Shown in pieces: positions 1-12,000 of a stretch of 64,000 bases of DNA. Under the pieces are notes generated by a model, which had not been told where the DNA came from, did not search any database, and was given only the letters and a program-made list of their open reading frames with translations. Every line of letters starts with the position of its first letter. The stretch's first letter is position 1. Both the position numbers and the translations under genes were made by a program. The DNA lies in the NCBI RefSeq assembly GCF_050948175.1, contig NC_135197.1, positions 8,636,501 to 8,700,500 on the forward strand, read 5' to 3'. This DNA comes from Xylocopa sonorina. Taxonomy: Eukaryota; Arthropoda; Insecta; Hymenoptera; Apidae.

Positions 1-3000
1 CTAAAGTATCCAACACATTTTATCAGTTTTCTTTTTCGCAAGCTACGTCGCGACATCGACTTTCTCGATATTAAAGTAGTGGAACGCATAATCGCGGTTT
101 CGAAAATTATTCACGCGATGGCTGGTTGAAATTTCCCGTGGACCAGCCGTGTCCAGGTGCCAATAAAATCGAACTCGACGCTGACATCGAACTCCGCATC
201 GAGAGGGTTAATCAAGTCGTAAATCACGTTTCCATAAAAAAGTCCCGTTGCGGCTGTTGCGCGCGTGGGGCCTCGGGTTGGCTCGCTGAAAAGGTTACAG
301 GAAGAAGCGATGAAATACCGCGAGGCGAACGTTTCACGAGCGCTGGCGAGGAAATAAGAAAGAGGTGGAGAGGAAAGGCCGGACCTTTGATCCGCGTGGA
401 TGCGTGCGTGCATGTTTGAGCAAACCAGCGATGAATTACGGCGTGAAATAAGAGTAAATAGCGACGGCGCGAGCACAGCCGAGGAAGGGGTAAAGGGCTC
501 GAGGGTGTTGTAATATCGTTGTAAATTACGCTTATCGTCGTGGCACCTCGCGAGCTGCTTCCTTTTTTTTTTACGATTGTACGTCGAGAAGAATGTTGGA
601 GAACGAACGTGCGACTGAAACACGAGATGATGAGATTTTTCAGCAACCCCTTCGATACCTTAGAATGTAGAATTCTTCCTCCAACATTTTTATCGAACAC
701 GTTATTGTTACACGATCGAAGAGAGAACGTTATCGAACAAAGGTCTTCATCGAATCCTCCTTGGCGCTTTAGTTCTCAATTAAAAGAGAGCTTCCTATCC
801 AGTAACAAAGCAGATACGATAACAGAATGCCACAATAATCGTTCGATGTATCATCCGCGATAATTGCATCGCGATTAAAAAAAAATGAAGAGACGAACCC
901 GGCGATCGCGATATATTTTATCGAGAAGTGATACCCGTCGCGAGTAATCGCTCGTCCCATGTTTCATCTTTCGAAAAAGCGCCCAGCCCGATGCGCGCGT
1001 CCTTATCTCAAAGTTCCCTCTTCCCTTTCGAATTTCAGTCGAGCAAAACAACGAACAGGAGTTTAATCACAGAGTCTCGAGCAACGCGCATCCCCGCGTA
1101 CAGCGGTACTGTGCAAATAACGACATCAATTTCAATATCTATTATCAGATAGCATCTGGAGTCCGTTGGTCCGCATCTTCGAACGATCGCGTCGATCCTG
1201 GGTCATCAGACGACGGATAAAATCGCAAAAAAATGTGTGCACCAGGATAACCAGTTAGAGATAGGCCTGGCGCGTGTCGTAGAGCGTGTAACGAATTATT
1301 CGTAGTGAAATCGGCTTTTGTTACCACTGGTAAGTAGAAGAACTTAACTATTCTAGAGACTAGACGAGGATAGATCAGCGTGACGCTGAGAGCTGTTAGA
1401 GATTGCGCGACTCTTAACCGCAGCAGCGACAGAGGCGACTAAAAGGAAAATTAATGGCGGAGCGATCGATGATATCATCGATGAAACGAACGGTTTAATG
1501 AATATCAGCCGATCGAGAGTGGGTTTTAAAAAAGAGCAGGGACAAGATCCGCGGCGAGGCCACCCGGGTACGAGAGCGTTTCCACGGAGAATCGCGTTCG
1601 ATTCGATTATGTTGTACGTTCTTGTGATTGATACCGGTCATTAACCGCATTCGTGATGTAATTAATGGGGGATCCGCGGTGGTGTCCGTGCTACGCGAGC
1701 AAAAAACTAGCCGCGTAATACCAGCGTGAAAGTATTTTAAATAACGACCATGGGTGGCTGCTGGAAACGAGATTGCGAGAAAAAAATTCGTAAATCGATA
1801 CAGCTTTATTGTATTTCATTTTCTGTGCTTCTTTGACGACTCTACGATCTTGCTGATATTTTTCATTGATTTCATTTCGAGGTTTGTACACTTGTCGCTG
1901 TATGTATGTAGCATTTAATTTAAAGCCGTATGGATCGCGAGAATCGACACGGTTTCCTCGAACAGTTTCATTATCAGTCTCGCAGCACGATTAACCGTAT
2001 GTATCCAACGATATGTGTAACAATTACGTGAATCAATCTCTATGCCATAAACGCCTTTTCCGTTTCCGATTACGCTTCATTGATGCGAACGCTCGTTTCC
2101 TGAAACGAGTAACCGCGCTGAACCATTGATTCATCGTTCGTTCGCAGCGATGGGATCAAGTTGAACGCGAATCAGCTCGTTGCTTCGTGTCTTCTACTGC
2201 TCCTAAACATTTACGATAAAAGTATATTTCAAACGAAGCGTGAGTGTTTTTTTTTATTTTTTATGTATTCACAAGTAGTCGAACTGTATATGTGGAATCG
2301 TTTGAAAAAACTTTTAGCACCATTTATAAAATTTTTGCATCGCTCGAGATCCTCTCAATCCCATCCCTACTAGAGAAACACACTTTCGCTCAGACATCAC
2401 GCATTTTTCTACGCGCGAACGTACTCGCGCGTGCATCTACCGATATTTCTAGTCTCTCCTTTCGTCTCTCAATGGTGCGTGCCCAAACGAACACCTTCCA
2501 CGAAACTGTTCTCTCCGTTTGACGATAACATCGTCGCGACATTTGCGCGGATTGTACACGTCGCGATATCAACGATGAAAGTAAAGAGGCGACGAAGAAA
2601 GCCTCGACGGGACAACCTGTTCTCCGTGCGACCCTTCGAGGATGGACGAGGAAACGGAAGTCGAGTGGAGCACGGTCAGTCGTGTCGGGTCGCGATCGCA
2701 GGCCTCGACCTTCCTAACCCTCGCGGCGAACTTGAGGGGCTTCGAACGCGGCTCATTAACCGCGCGATGTCTCGTTTTTTCTAGGCGCAGAACCGCGCGG
2801 CGATAAATTACAATCAACGCCGGTGGATATGCTCTAGCGAGAGGTTTTTTTTACACGTTCAGCGGATTTCACGACCCCCGTGAACGCACGGGGAAGGGTA
2901 ATTAAGGTGCGCTCGACAGGGTTACTCGGTTAGCCTGGCACAAAACAGACTTCCACGGAATCGCTCAAGTTTCCCTAGCTTCCTCGAGGAGAAGATAATT

Positions 3001-3194
3001 AATCGTTAATTACACTTGCGTCGAGCCATGACGATACGATATTATTACAGAGTAAATTATACAGCAAGATCGATCGATCTTTTTCTTCGTTTTCTAAACC
3101 CTTTTCTATCGATACTATAATAACGTCTTCATAAGCGTCCCCTCGTACGAATATTTTCTAACGAAAATACTCGCCACTCGTCCTCTCGAGTCGA
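1..3194. other. Non-coding stretch left of the secreted-protein gene
   Basis: No exon-like frame is supported here. Open frames of 60-170 codons exist on both strands, but none has a signal peptide, domain motif or matched splice sites. If the secreted-protein gene is spliced at 3203, its next exon should lie here or beyond the left edge. I see no clear candidate. Confidence 0.5.
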
Positions 3195-6100
3195 TCACTC
3201 ACCGTACTTCAATCCCTGCCATTTCGAAGCCAGGTCCTGGTACTTGTACGTCGGTGGAACCGTCCTAGGAGGCAGTCTAGGCGCAGAGGAACACGGCTTG
3301 TAAACAACCATGCACTGTACGCACTTCCGGCTCGGGGCTGGTGGCGCTGGTACCGGATACGCCGGCTGGATGTGCACGTATGCCATGGGACTGACGGACT
3401 GTGGCGAATAGTAATTCGTGTATCTCTTCCGACGACTGCCGTGCGCTTTTTCGCGATGGAATTCAGCGCCACGAGGAAACAACGACTTCTCATCCGTGGA
3501 CTTTTCCGCTATATCCAATCCTTTAACACTTGGAAATTCACCATGGAACCCGTGACCATCGTTACTCAAAGTCAATTCCTCAAAAGCTTCGTGCTTCGAC
3601 TTAAATTTCGCATCGCTGATCCTTCGAACCATCGAAAATCCACTGTCATCATCCAAATCGAGTCTATGTCGAGTCTCCTCGTCCTCGAATCCTTGAACCG
3701 CGCGCACCATCTTATCAGTCGCTCGCGTAGCTCTGGTTATCTCTCCGTCAAACAACTCCGCGGTTCCACGAAGCCGGGACGAAACGGAGCGAAGTTTATC
3801 AGCATTCGCGACACCCCAGCCACCGCGACGGTCCGTTATTTCGTGGCTGGGCTGCGCGTCGGTCTCACGAGACGCGGAGGAAGGCTCGCTGGCCCCGGGC
3901 GATCGATCGCCGGATCTCGTTTCGCGTGTTCCTCCCCCAAGGATGTTCCCGCGGTCCCGTTTCGCGGCACGATCTTTACGGCTTCCGAACCGCTCGAACG
4001 TCTTCAAGGAAGATCCAGCCGGACCGTGGCCCTGGCGAAAAAAACGCCTGGGGCCCCTCTGCATTCCTGCGAGACGCCGCGTGCCTCCTCTTGGTCGATC
4101 GATCGACTCGACGATCGATTCTTCGCTCGGTTCGTATCCTTCTTCCACGTCGTCCGTGAATAATCGAGCTGAATTATGGGAACCGCTGGCGTCTACCTCG
4201 CTTTCGACTCTATGCTCGATGGAGACCGATCGTTCGTTTCTGCGACTCTTGGATCTTGACGATTCTGTTCTCGGATGGTTGTAACTACCTTCTGACTCGA
4301 AGGTACTCGAAATTAAACTGTTGCTACCATGATATTCTCTGTTATTTGTATTCAAAAATGACGGCGTTTCTTTGTTTGAAATGTAACGATTTGGAGGGGA
4401 GTCTTGTTTGATGCTTTCGTGACTTGTTATACTTTCGAAAGGGGGCAGCAAGTAGTGTTTCGTAGAAAAGAACGTTTCAGTTTCGTCGTCGTTCTCATCG
4501 AGTCCCTCGCGCAAGGTTAGCGACAGGCTGCTGCCCACGTCGTTGTAGTAACTTCGTTCCAAACTCTTCCCGACTTCATTCATCGATCGCCCATTCACCT
4601 CGCGCGACAAATTCTCTTTAACGTCGCTCCTTTCACCGGCCGGCGAGCCATTCAACTCTTCGTCATCCTTCGAAAACCGACTTTCATCCTTCTCGCCAGG
4701 CTCCGTGCCAGCCTCGTCGCTCCTCAAGGTAGAACGATCTTTACCCTCGTTCAGTGGTCCCCTGGCTGTTTTCAGCGACGAGATATTGTTCTTTTTTATC
4801 GAACTTTTCTGCTTCGATTCACGCTTGTTTTCTATGGCATCGATTTTTTCAAGCTCCAACGCTGGAACTCTGTTTCTCCTCGAGTAACCCTTCTTCTTCT
4901 TTTTCATCGCATCCTCCATCGACTCTTGGTTATTTTCTACGGTGTTTGATGCTTCAACGTCCGACGACGGCGATGAACTTTTTTTCGTAGCACTTGTCGA
5001 ACTGTAATCATTAGCTTTACCATCACCTTTCTTCGAATTTAACGATCGACTGGAATCGTAAATTGGTTCGCGATCACCATTATCAAGAGCGCTTGATAAA
5101 TGTAATTTTATTCCTTCGATTTCTGCAGCGTTTTCAAGATTCTGCATTGAATGGTGGTTCGATGTACGATCGTTTACGTATTCTTTTGTATTTCTATCCA
5201 AGTTCGAGTCGTCGTTGGTTTTATAGCCAGCACGGTCATCGTTCTTTGAACCCGATAATGGAAATGACCGTCGAACCGAATAACTTGCTGAACCGCCATC
5301 GCGTTCACCCTTTAGTCCGTCGTTTCTTTCAGGATTCCTCGACGGAAGCGACTCGTCCACCGCATAACTCTTCGATCCACCATTCCTTTCAGCATTCCGC
5401 AATGGAAATGAACTTGTCACCGAATAACTCGTCGAGTCGCGATCGTTCCCTTCGAAATGTTTTCTTCGATTCCGCGCGATCGAGTCCCCGGACAAATAGC
5501 TCGACGACTTCTCATCCTTCTCTCTCGGATGTCCCGTTGAAATCGCTCGCTCGATCGAGTCACTCTTAACATTCGAGACCGCGTGCAACATCTCCGACGA
5601 ATAACTCGATGCTCCTCGATCGGTCCCCTCGAAATTCCCTGACGGACGCGAGTCCGCGGACGAATAACTCTCGTCGCGTCCCTCTTCCTCCTCGAGATCC
5701 TGCGACGCAGTCGCGCTTCCTGCCGAATAACTCGCCTCCGCAAAATTCCCTGTTCGACGCGACCTCGCAACCTCGTAACTCCTCGCGCGTTCCTTTTCCT
5801 CGGGGTCCCGCGGTGCCTGCGAGCTCTCTGCCGAATAATTTATCGACACCCGATCATTCCCTTCGAGACTCCCATCTGAACGCGACCTCTCAACCTCGCG
5901 ACCCTTCGAGCGTTCCGTTTCCTCAAGCTTCCAAGGTGGAGTCGGGATCTCCATCGAGCCGTTCATCGATGGTAACCTTCCACTTGTATAATTCCTCCAA
6001 CTGTCCAATTCACCATTTCCAAGATCGAGAAGCGACTCATTCATCGATCCACGATCGTCAACGTTCTCCAATGTATCCAAACCAGTCTGCACTCGTGACT

Positions 6101-6509
6101 CTTCATCGTTTCCTTCGAAATCTCCTGGTGTAATCCATCCTCGAGTTGGGTGGCTCCTCGAGAGTGGCTTTCGCGACGGAAGCGCGTTCTCCGTCGAACG
6201 ACTGGTCCCGTGTTCGCCATTTCGATGGACGCTGGTCGGTGAATAATCCCCCCTGGACGGCTGTCGATCCAGCCACGACTCGTCGCCGTTCGACAGCCAC
6301 TGCTCCTCTTTTTCCGCGCGGTCGTCGCGCCGAACGACCGATCCTGAGGACGAGGCTGCCACGCTGAAGCGGTGGTCCTCGTCCGAATCGATCGCCGTGG
6401 ACGCAGACGAAGCGTCGCCAGCCGCGTTCGCCCGGCATCCCAGCAGAAACAGGGCCCCTACACCGAGGGCGAGCAAGCCCCGTGTCCACGATGACCTTCC
6501 CGGGTACAT
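3195..6509 (-). CDS. Secreted, charged low-complexity proprotein with RRKR site; family not recognised
   Basis: One uninterrupted coding exon of 1104 codons plus stop. The frame is open about 39 bases further upstream, but 6509 is its first ATG. Residues 1-30 are a signal peptide (RGLLALGVGALFLLGC core). The body is rich in Ser, Arg, Asp, Glu and Asn, with degenerate repeats of the form FEGNDR followed by SYS over about residues 130-430, and a Lys run near 560. Residues 1026-1029 are RRKR, a furin-type site, followed by a 75-residue segment with CVQCMVVYKPC, Pro/Tyr-rich blocks and the end KWQGLKYGE. The long frame with a good signal peptide makes the gene firm; no function can be named. The stop overlaps a perfect donor (G|GTGAGT), so the C-terminus could continue into another exon. 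It may be a matrix, cuticle or peptide-precursor protein, but that is speculation. Confidence 0.82.
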   Translation of the reverse strand: MYPGRSSWTRGLLALGVGALFLLGCRANAAGDASSASTAIDSDEDHRFSVAASSSGSVVRRDDRAEKEEQWLSNGDESWLDRQPSRGDYSPTSVHRNGEHGTSRSTENALPSRKPLSRSHPTRGWITPGDFEGNDEESRVQTGLDTLENVDDRGSMNESLLDLGNGELDSWRNYTSGRLPSMNGSMEIPTPPWKLEETERSKGREVERSRSDGSLEGNDRVSINYSAESSQAPRDPEEKERARSYEVARSRRTGNFAEASYSAGSATASQDLEEEEGRDESYSSADSRPSGNFEGTDRGASSYSSEMLHAVSNVKSDSIERAISTGHPREKDEKSSSYLSGDSIARNRRKHFEGNDRDSTSYSVTSSFPLRNAERNGGSKSYAVDESLPSRNPERNDGLKGERDGGSASYSVRRSFPLSGSKNDDRAGYKTNDDSNLDRNTKEYVNDRTSNHHSMQNLENAAEIEGIKLHLSSALDNGDREPIYDSSRSLNSKKGDGKANDYSSTSATKKSSSPSSDVEASNTVENNQESMEDAMKKKKKGYSRRNRVPALELEKIDAIENKRESKQKSSIKKNNISSLKTARGPLNEGKDRSTLRSDEAGTEPGEKDESRFSKDDEELNGSPAGERSDVKENLSREVNGRSMNEVGKSLERSYYNDVGSSLSLTLREGLDENDDETETFFSTKHYLLPPFESITSHESIKQDSPPNRYISNKETPSFLNTNNREYHGSNSLISSTFESEGSYNHPRTESSRSKSRRNERSVSIEHRVESEVDASGSHNSARLFTDDVEEGYEPSEESIVESIDRPRGGTRRLAGMQRGPRRFFRQGHGPAGSSLKTFERFGSRKDRAAKRDRGNILGGGTRETRSGDRSPGASEPSSASRETDAQPSHEITDRRGGWGVANADKLRSVSSRLRGTAELFDGEITRATRATDKMVRAVQGFEDEETRHRLDLDDDSGFSMVRRISDAKFKSKHEAFEELTLSNDGHGFHGEFPSVKGLDIAEKSTDEKSLFPRGAEFHREKAHGSRRKRYTNYYSPQSVSPMAYVHIQPAYPVPAPPAPSRKCVQCMVVYKPCSSAPRLPPRTVPPTYKYQDLASKWQGLKYGE
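3197..3202 (-). other. Consensus splice donor overlapping the stop codon of the secreted-protein gene
   Basis: The minus strand reads TAC G|GTGAGT GA, so the last codons (GGT GAG TGA) form a perfect GTGAGT donor. Either the protein ends KYGE here or the exon is spliced at 3203 and coding continues downstream. The sequence alone does not decide. Confidence 0.4.
3423..3434 (-). other. Putative furin-type cleavage site RRKR in the secreted protein
   Basis: Codons for Arg-Arg-Lys-Arg stand directly before YTNYYSPQ, separating the low-complexity body from a 75-residue segment with three cysteines. In a secreted precursor this would allow proprotein convertase cleavage. Processing is inferred from the motif only. 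Confidence 0.5.
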
Positions 6510-7427
6510 TTCTACCCCATGCTCACTGGATGCACCGGCACGCTCCAACGCGCCTCTGTCGTCACGCTGTCATCGTCCAGGATCGCCCTCCTGGGACGCG
6601 CTGCACGCTGCTCCACTGCCAAACTGGAGAACGGTTCTTTGGCTCCTTCTCAGAGACAATGGATGATTTGTTCTGTACGATTTTTAGGCGAGTCGATCTT
6701 AAGCTCGATGGATCTTATCTTCTGAGATGTTCGTAGGAAGTTCTACTTGTTTCGATATCCTGGTTCTCGCGAGGATAATTCACTGCTGCGGTTTTCTTTC
6801 GTAGAAGAGACTCGTTCGCGAACTTGTCGCGAAGAGTACTACGGTTACACTGATTTCTTAGAGTTGGCGAATTTGCGAGTTACTTCCTTCGAGTTCACTC
6901 ACTGAGATCACCTGTTTACGAATATCACTTTGTTCGGACAGTAGAAAAATGGTACCACCCAGCTGGACCCACGGTCCATTCCACGATCTACGAAACTCGG
7001 TTGCGAACGGTGAGCAGTCGGTTTCTTACGCGCATTCCCTACGAGCTCGCGATTTCCAGCGTCGTCCAGGAAGATACTCGACGGAGCACAGTCGACCAGC
7101 TAAATCCGCGAGCGTCGTCGACGACGGAGCGAGTCCGGTTTCGAATGGTCGCGCACACGCCGCTCTCGCAGGGAGTACGAAAAGATCGTACGCACGTCGT
7201 CGTCTCGGGGATCGAACGGGCGGATCGCGAGAGGGAGAGCGCGGTGACCGGAAGAGAAAAAGAGCTGCTCGATCGAAGAACCCGTCCACGGTCGATCGAC
7301 GAACCGCCGATTCCTCCTGCGAGGTGAACGCCTTCGGCCCGCGAGGAGGACGTCTCCTGATCGAGGCGAGTCGGCGTTGAGTCGCGAATCTGGCGAACGC
7401 GCGACGCCCGCGGATCGAACAATGGGC

Positions 7428-7471
<44 letters not shown>

Positions 7472-7900
7472 TGAGAGAGGCACACGTGGACCACGACACG
7501 ACGAGGTGAGTATGTGTACCGGCTTCGACGGCGGCTCGAGAGACACTGGCTTGCTACCATTACCATTAGCCGTCTCTCTGCCCTCTCCTCTCTTCCTCTT
7601 CTTCCTCGTCCGCGGTAAGCGTCCTCCTCCTTCCTGCGGGCAAACCCGAATATCTCCTCCGCGGCGGCTCGCCAACCGGCGCACGTGGGTGTACGTACGC
7701 GAACTCCACGACCGGGTCTGTAGATCTGTCGCGCTCCCGTTTTTACCCGCCTCCCTTCCTGCTCAAGGACCTCTGAACCTGGACTCGCGGCGGTTACATC
7801 ACGCGCGCGGCGTAAACAATACGCTGAGAGGAGGATCGTGGCGGCGATTTACGAAGAGAGCTCTGAATTACGAAGAGAGATGAATTCTTCTTTCAGCGAG
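6510..7900. other. CpG-rich upstream region of the secreted-protein gene
   Basis: This GC- and CpG-rich block precedes the 6509 start codon and contains the (GTC)n repeat. On the minus strand TCAGTGAGTG at 6905-6896 resembles an arthropod initiator, with no clear TATA box. It is likely the 5' UTR and promoter of the secreted-protein gene. The long overlapping frames here are low-complexity artefacts. Confidence 0.4.
7431..7470. repeat. (GTC)n microsatellite, about 13 units
   Basis: Forty bases of uninterrupted GTC repeat, following CAATGGGCCGC. It sits about 0.9 kb upstream of the secreted-protein start codon, in CpG-rich DNA, and creates artificial poly-Val, poly-Arg, poly-Asp or poly-Thr frames on both strands. 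Confidence 0.95.
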
Positions 7901-8787
7901 AAGGAAATTCGTACCTCTTCGATGTATGGAGAAGTTGAACTTGTTTTTTGCTTGCGTTAAAGCTTGTCGCGGTTACTCGAGGTGTTATCGAGCTGGCACG
8001 AAAATGGGCATCGCGCGCGATTCGTGATTTAAACGGGGAAGATAGTTTCGACTGGTAGCTCACGTACCGTGAGCCAGTGTTTCCATTTAATACACGTTCG
8101 GCTGTTGATGTTACTAAAGTAGGTCGAAGTCTGCTCCGCGCCGCCTCGTTATCGATTGTTTAACTATTAGATAAGATGATGGGTTTCGCGCTAGTGCAGT
8201 GATAAACGTGTCCTCTAATAGCTGACAGTGATATAGAACATTGCGAATCGAGCGTTGATACCGATTTTTTTCATGGATACGAGTTGTACAGATAATCGTT
8301 GTGACGAATGCTATTTGGGACGAGAAATCGAAGAACCGTCACGATATTCGAAACGCACTGTCCTTTTAGATAATTCGATGAGCATGTAAATTATTCTGGC
8401 AATTATTCTGTTATTTAGAAAATTTTCTATTTATTGGAGAGACTTTGCTCCGCGACACGACACTCGAGCGAATCAATTCGATTCTTGGACGTGACTACAC
8501 GTCGTATACATATTAATTGTTTTTTTTTTCCCTCGCTCGGTACACGTGTACATTCGTTGCATATTTATAAACTGCATTAATGCCTGGTGCATCACGAATG
8601 CGACTCGCCAGATCTCGTTTCGTAAGGCTCGTCCTTCCTTTCGTTCCTGTTCGATTCCTGACGTCTGAGTGGTCCCGAGATATCGACCATGTTACTCTTC
8701 GAGGCATCCAAACATTTTTTCACGAAAAATTCTCATTCAGAAAAAAGAAAAATCTGTGCCTGTCGAATTTTCCTAATTTTCTCAAAG

Positions 8788-9069
8788 TTACACTGAAATC
8801 ATTTTTTACACGATCAATAATGAACGTGGAAGATTCCAATTTCCAAGCGAGGAATTTTTGTGTTTTCGTAGATGGAAAAATTCGGAGCAGAGTCTAGAGA
8901 GGGGCAAAGAAAGCTAGAAAATCGTGGTTTACACTCAGATCATTTTTCACGCGATCGATATTGAACGTGGAAGATTCCAATTTCCAAGCGAGGAATTTTC
9001 GTGTTTTCGTAGGTGGAAAAATTCGGAGCAGAGTCGAGAGAGGGGCAGAGGAAGGTAGAAAATCGTGGT
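8788..9069. repeat. Tandem duplication, two copies of 141 bp
   Basis: Copy 1 is 8788-8928 and copy 2 is 8929-9069, directly adjacent, at roughly 90 percent identity by eye. Both contain GAACGTGGAAGATTCC, CCAAGCGAGGAATTTT and GAAAAATTCGGAGCAGAGTC. Neither copy keeps an obvious open frame. It looks like a local segmental duplication, with no transposon ends visible. Confidence 0.85.
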
Positions 9070-12000
9070 CGTGGGAAAACCGGAACGTATTCTTCGATCC
9101 CTGCGCTTTGGTTGCGCCGCGAAGGGACTCCCGTTAATTGCGTGCTCGCGAGCATACCGCTCGGATTTCGCTTCCGGCATCTAGACAGCCGAGAATTTCA
9201 GCTGAGGAACCGGCTGGAATGCGACGCGGCCCGCAACAGATTCCGCAGCTTAGGGCGGATAGAAAAAATACGCGTGCCACGGCGTCCGCCACGATAAACC
9301 TTTATCGTGGTTTAATTGCGTGTTACACTAGCCGCTTCTTACCGATCCCTTTCACTAACGACACTATGGAACAAGTATCCTCGCGTGCTCGCGGACACCA
9401 ATTAAAATATCTAATAACCTCGCTGTTTAAATTGAACGAAAAAATTTCATCGTTCTTAGGCTCGTACTTGTTCCACGTGTTAGATGCTCGAACAGAAAAT
9501 AGTGCTGATGTTTAGGAACACTAGACGGTGACAAAAAGTAAAGCAAACAGGAAGCGAGGGCAAAGCACGAGCCCGTACATCATCGTATCTGGCCTGCACA
9601 ACCCCCTGTCGTTAACGTTAAATCAATTTTATGAATGAATACATTCGTAATTGTACTGCGGATAAGTTACGGTCGAAATTAGCATAGTTAGGCGGTGCTC
9701 GCGAGCATGCTCTCGCCGCGGAAGAAAAATATCCGCCGTACCGTTACACTGTTCGCATTTTTGCCGGAGCAACAATAAATTACACCTGGCCGAGCAATGA
9801 TTAACCGACGGGATGATAATAGGATATAAAATATGTCACGATGTGAAGAATGGTTTAATTCACCGTAACTTACGGCCCCGTGGCCCTATCGTATTCAAAT
9901 CGTACGATTTATTTCCCCATCGAATCGTTCCGCCGACAATGGATCCTGCCATCTTTTTAGCTCGCGTTTGGCGAACCGACGATTATCACGAGTCGACCCT
10001 CTGACAAATCAAACGCGCATTATTCTGGACGTAGTGGACAAGTATCGTGTGAAGTTCGATACGAGATATCTTCTAAAAGATTCTCGAGTGTCTCAAAAAC
10101 TTAGCAGGTGCGCGACAATAAAGTGCTGCGTGCACGATTCGTGACATTTTCATCCGCGACAGTTCTCGACAAATCCAGCTGCTCTCAGACCACGCAAACT
10201 TCAACCAGTTACCGTTACCACCTAACGCGATCGAATCATATCCGCGTCCCACAGTGAAATAAAAGTTCACCAGCGATCTCGAGCCGATCTTACGCGTGTC
10301 CTGTCGCCACCCACATTCGAACCAACCATCTCTCTTACTGATAGAAATCGAAATTAGACACGTGTAAGTTTATAAGTCTCTAGAAACAAAATCGTTGCAT
10401 CGAAACGTTTCGTAAGTCCACTCCATTGCTCGCGATCGTCCAACGGAGCAAACATGCATCGATGATACGCGAAAGAGTTAAACGACCTCGACGATCCACC
10501 CCGGAGAGCCAGCGCAGAGGCCACGTAACGATCGTGCGCGGGCAAAAAAGTCGAATTTATCTGAAAGAACCGCTCGAAGCGTTTCAACAGCGGCGCGTAT
10601 GAGTGTTCTCCGAGGGCTCTTGGTACCAGCGGGGTTAATGGTACACCGGAGAGCCGAGTTCTTGCAGGTAAAGTGGCTATTACGCTTGTCAACGATGCAC
10701 TCGTAACGAACCAATAAACGCGCGCCCTCCAGCAACGAACCTCGCCGCGGTTCATTAATTATCCAATCAACCCGCGTCCTCTTCCCGCTTTCTTTCGACC
10801 GCGTTCGCCAAGTGTCGAGGTACCGTTCGCGTTTCCGCGGCCACGTCGCGGTGGACCACCTGCGATAAGGTTCGTAAAACCCTCGCGACGATCAAACACC
10901 CACCCGCGCGGCTGGATGCAGCGAGGATTACCGCATTCAATTAACCGGCCCACTTCGCATCGCCCGCGGCGCAACGGGTTAACGAAGACCGCGGTGCGTT
11001 TATCGAAACAGGTGCTTCCGATGCGGAGGCGGTGCGCAAGCGTGACCATCTCATTTCCGGAGCGCAATCGTTGAAAAATGTATTTTTCATCGTTGGAGTA
11101 TGATCACAGCGTTTTAGATTCGATGAATTCTGTTTCATTTGCGACTCGATGGAGATGACAGTGTAGGATATTGTATTTAAAGAGTTTCGATTTGCCTTGT
11201 ACAAGCTGGAGAACCTGGCGAACTATTTTCATCGAGATTTCGAGCTCTGGAGAAACGAGTCAATTTCATTTTTTCGAAGGAAGCATTGGCGAGACTTCTC
11301 TATTAGAAATGGAGTTAATTTCCAACGAGTTAACTGATCCTTGTGCAACGGCAACGTTCGCCAAGAGCGGATCGATAAATTAAAATGGACGTCGCGTAAA
11401 TTTCACCGCTTTACTACTGAACGAACCGTGTCCAACCGGCGCGAATCAAAGGCGAGGAGCACCGCAGGTATAAAAGTGGTTTCACTTTTACGTGAGATCG
11501 TGGGTTAGGGTTCTCTTTTCGTTGGGATCGAAGGTGAATCGCGGCGTTAATTAGTCGTTGGGTGAAAGCGGACACGTTGATTGCAAATTATATGTGCGTC
11601 CAATCGGACGTACGCGATTATCTTCCGGGCAGATGGCGTGATTCCATCGATGTTTTTAACGCGCGAAATAATCTCAGCTCGAGGTCTTCGGATTTGCGTA
11701 ATAAATTGGGGATACATTCTTGGGTTGCCACTTTGGAGAGTGAAAAATGACGCGTGGTAGACTTGAAAGAGATCCAATCAAGGAAAATCTCTTTCATCAG
11801 TTGATCGAAAAGCGAGCCTCGTTCGTTGAATGGAATTAAACGAAAGTTTATACAATTTTATGATGGGTCTTCTAATAATTACTAATAATTGATGAGATTC
11901 GTATACAGAATCTTTTAACAATAGCGGATTAACTGTAAGATTACGAACTACGTTCGTAGACGCAGGCTTAAAAACCTGTCCATTTAACCGGACCAACGCA

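Noticed and set aside
3372..4163. 263-codon plus-strand frame
   Set aside because: It lies wholly inside the secreted-protein exon on the other strand. The minus frame has a signal peptide and is four times longer, so this is a shadow.
7026..7684. Frames with poly-Asp, poly-Arg or poly-Thr runs
   Set aside because: Artefacts of the (GTC)n microsatellite read in different frames.
11469..11476. TATAAAAG, a perfect TATA box
   Set aside because: No convincing initiator or coding frame follows; one such match is expected by chance in a window of this size.
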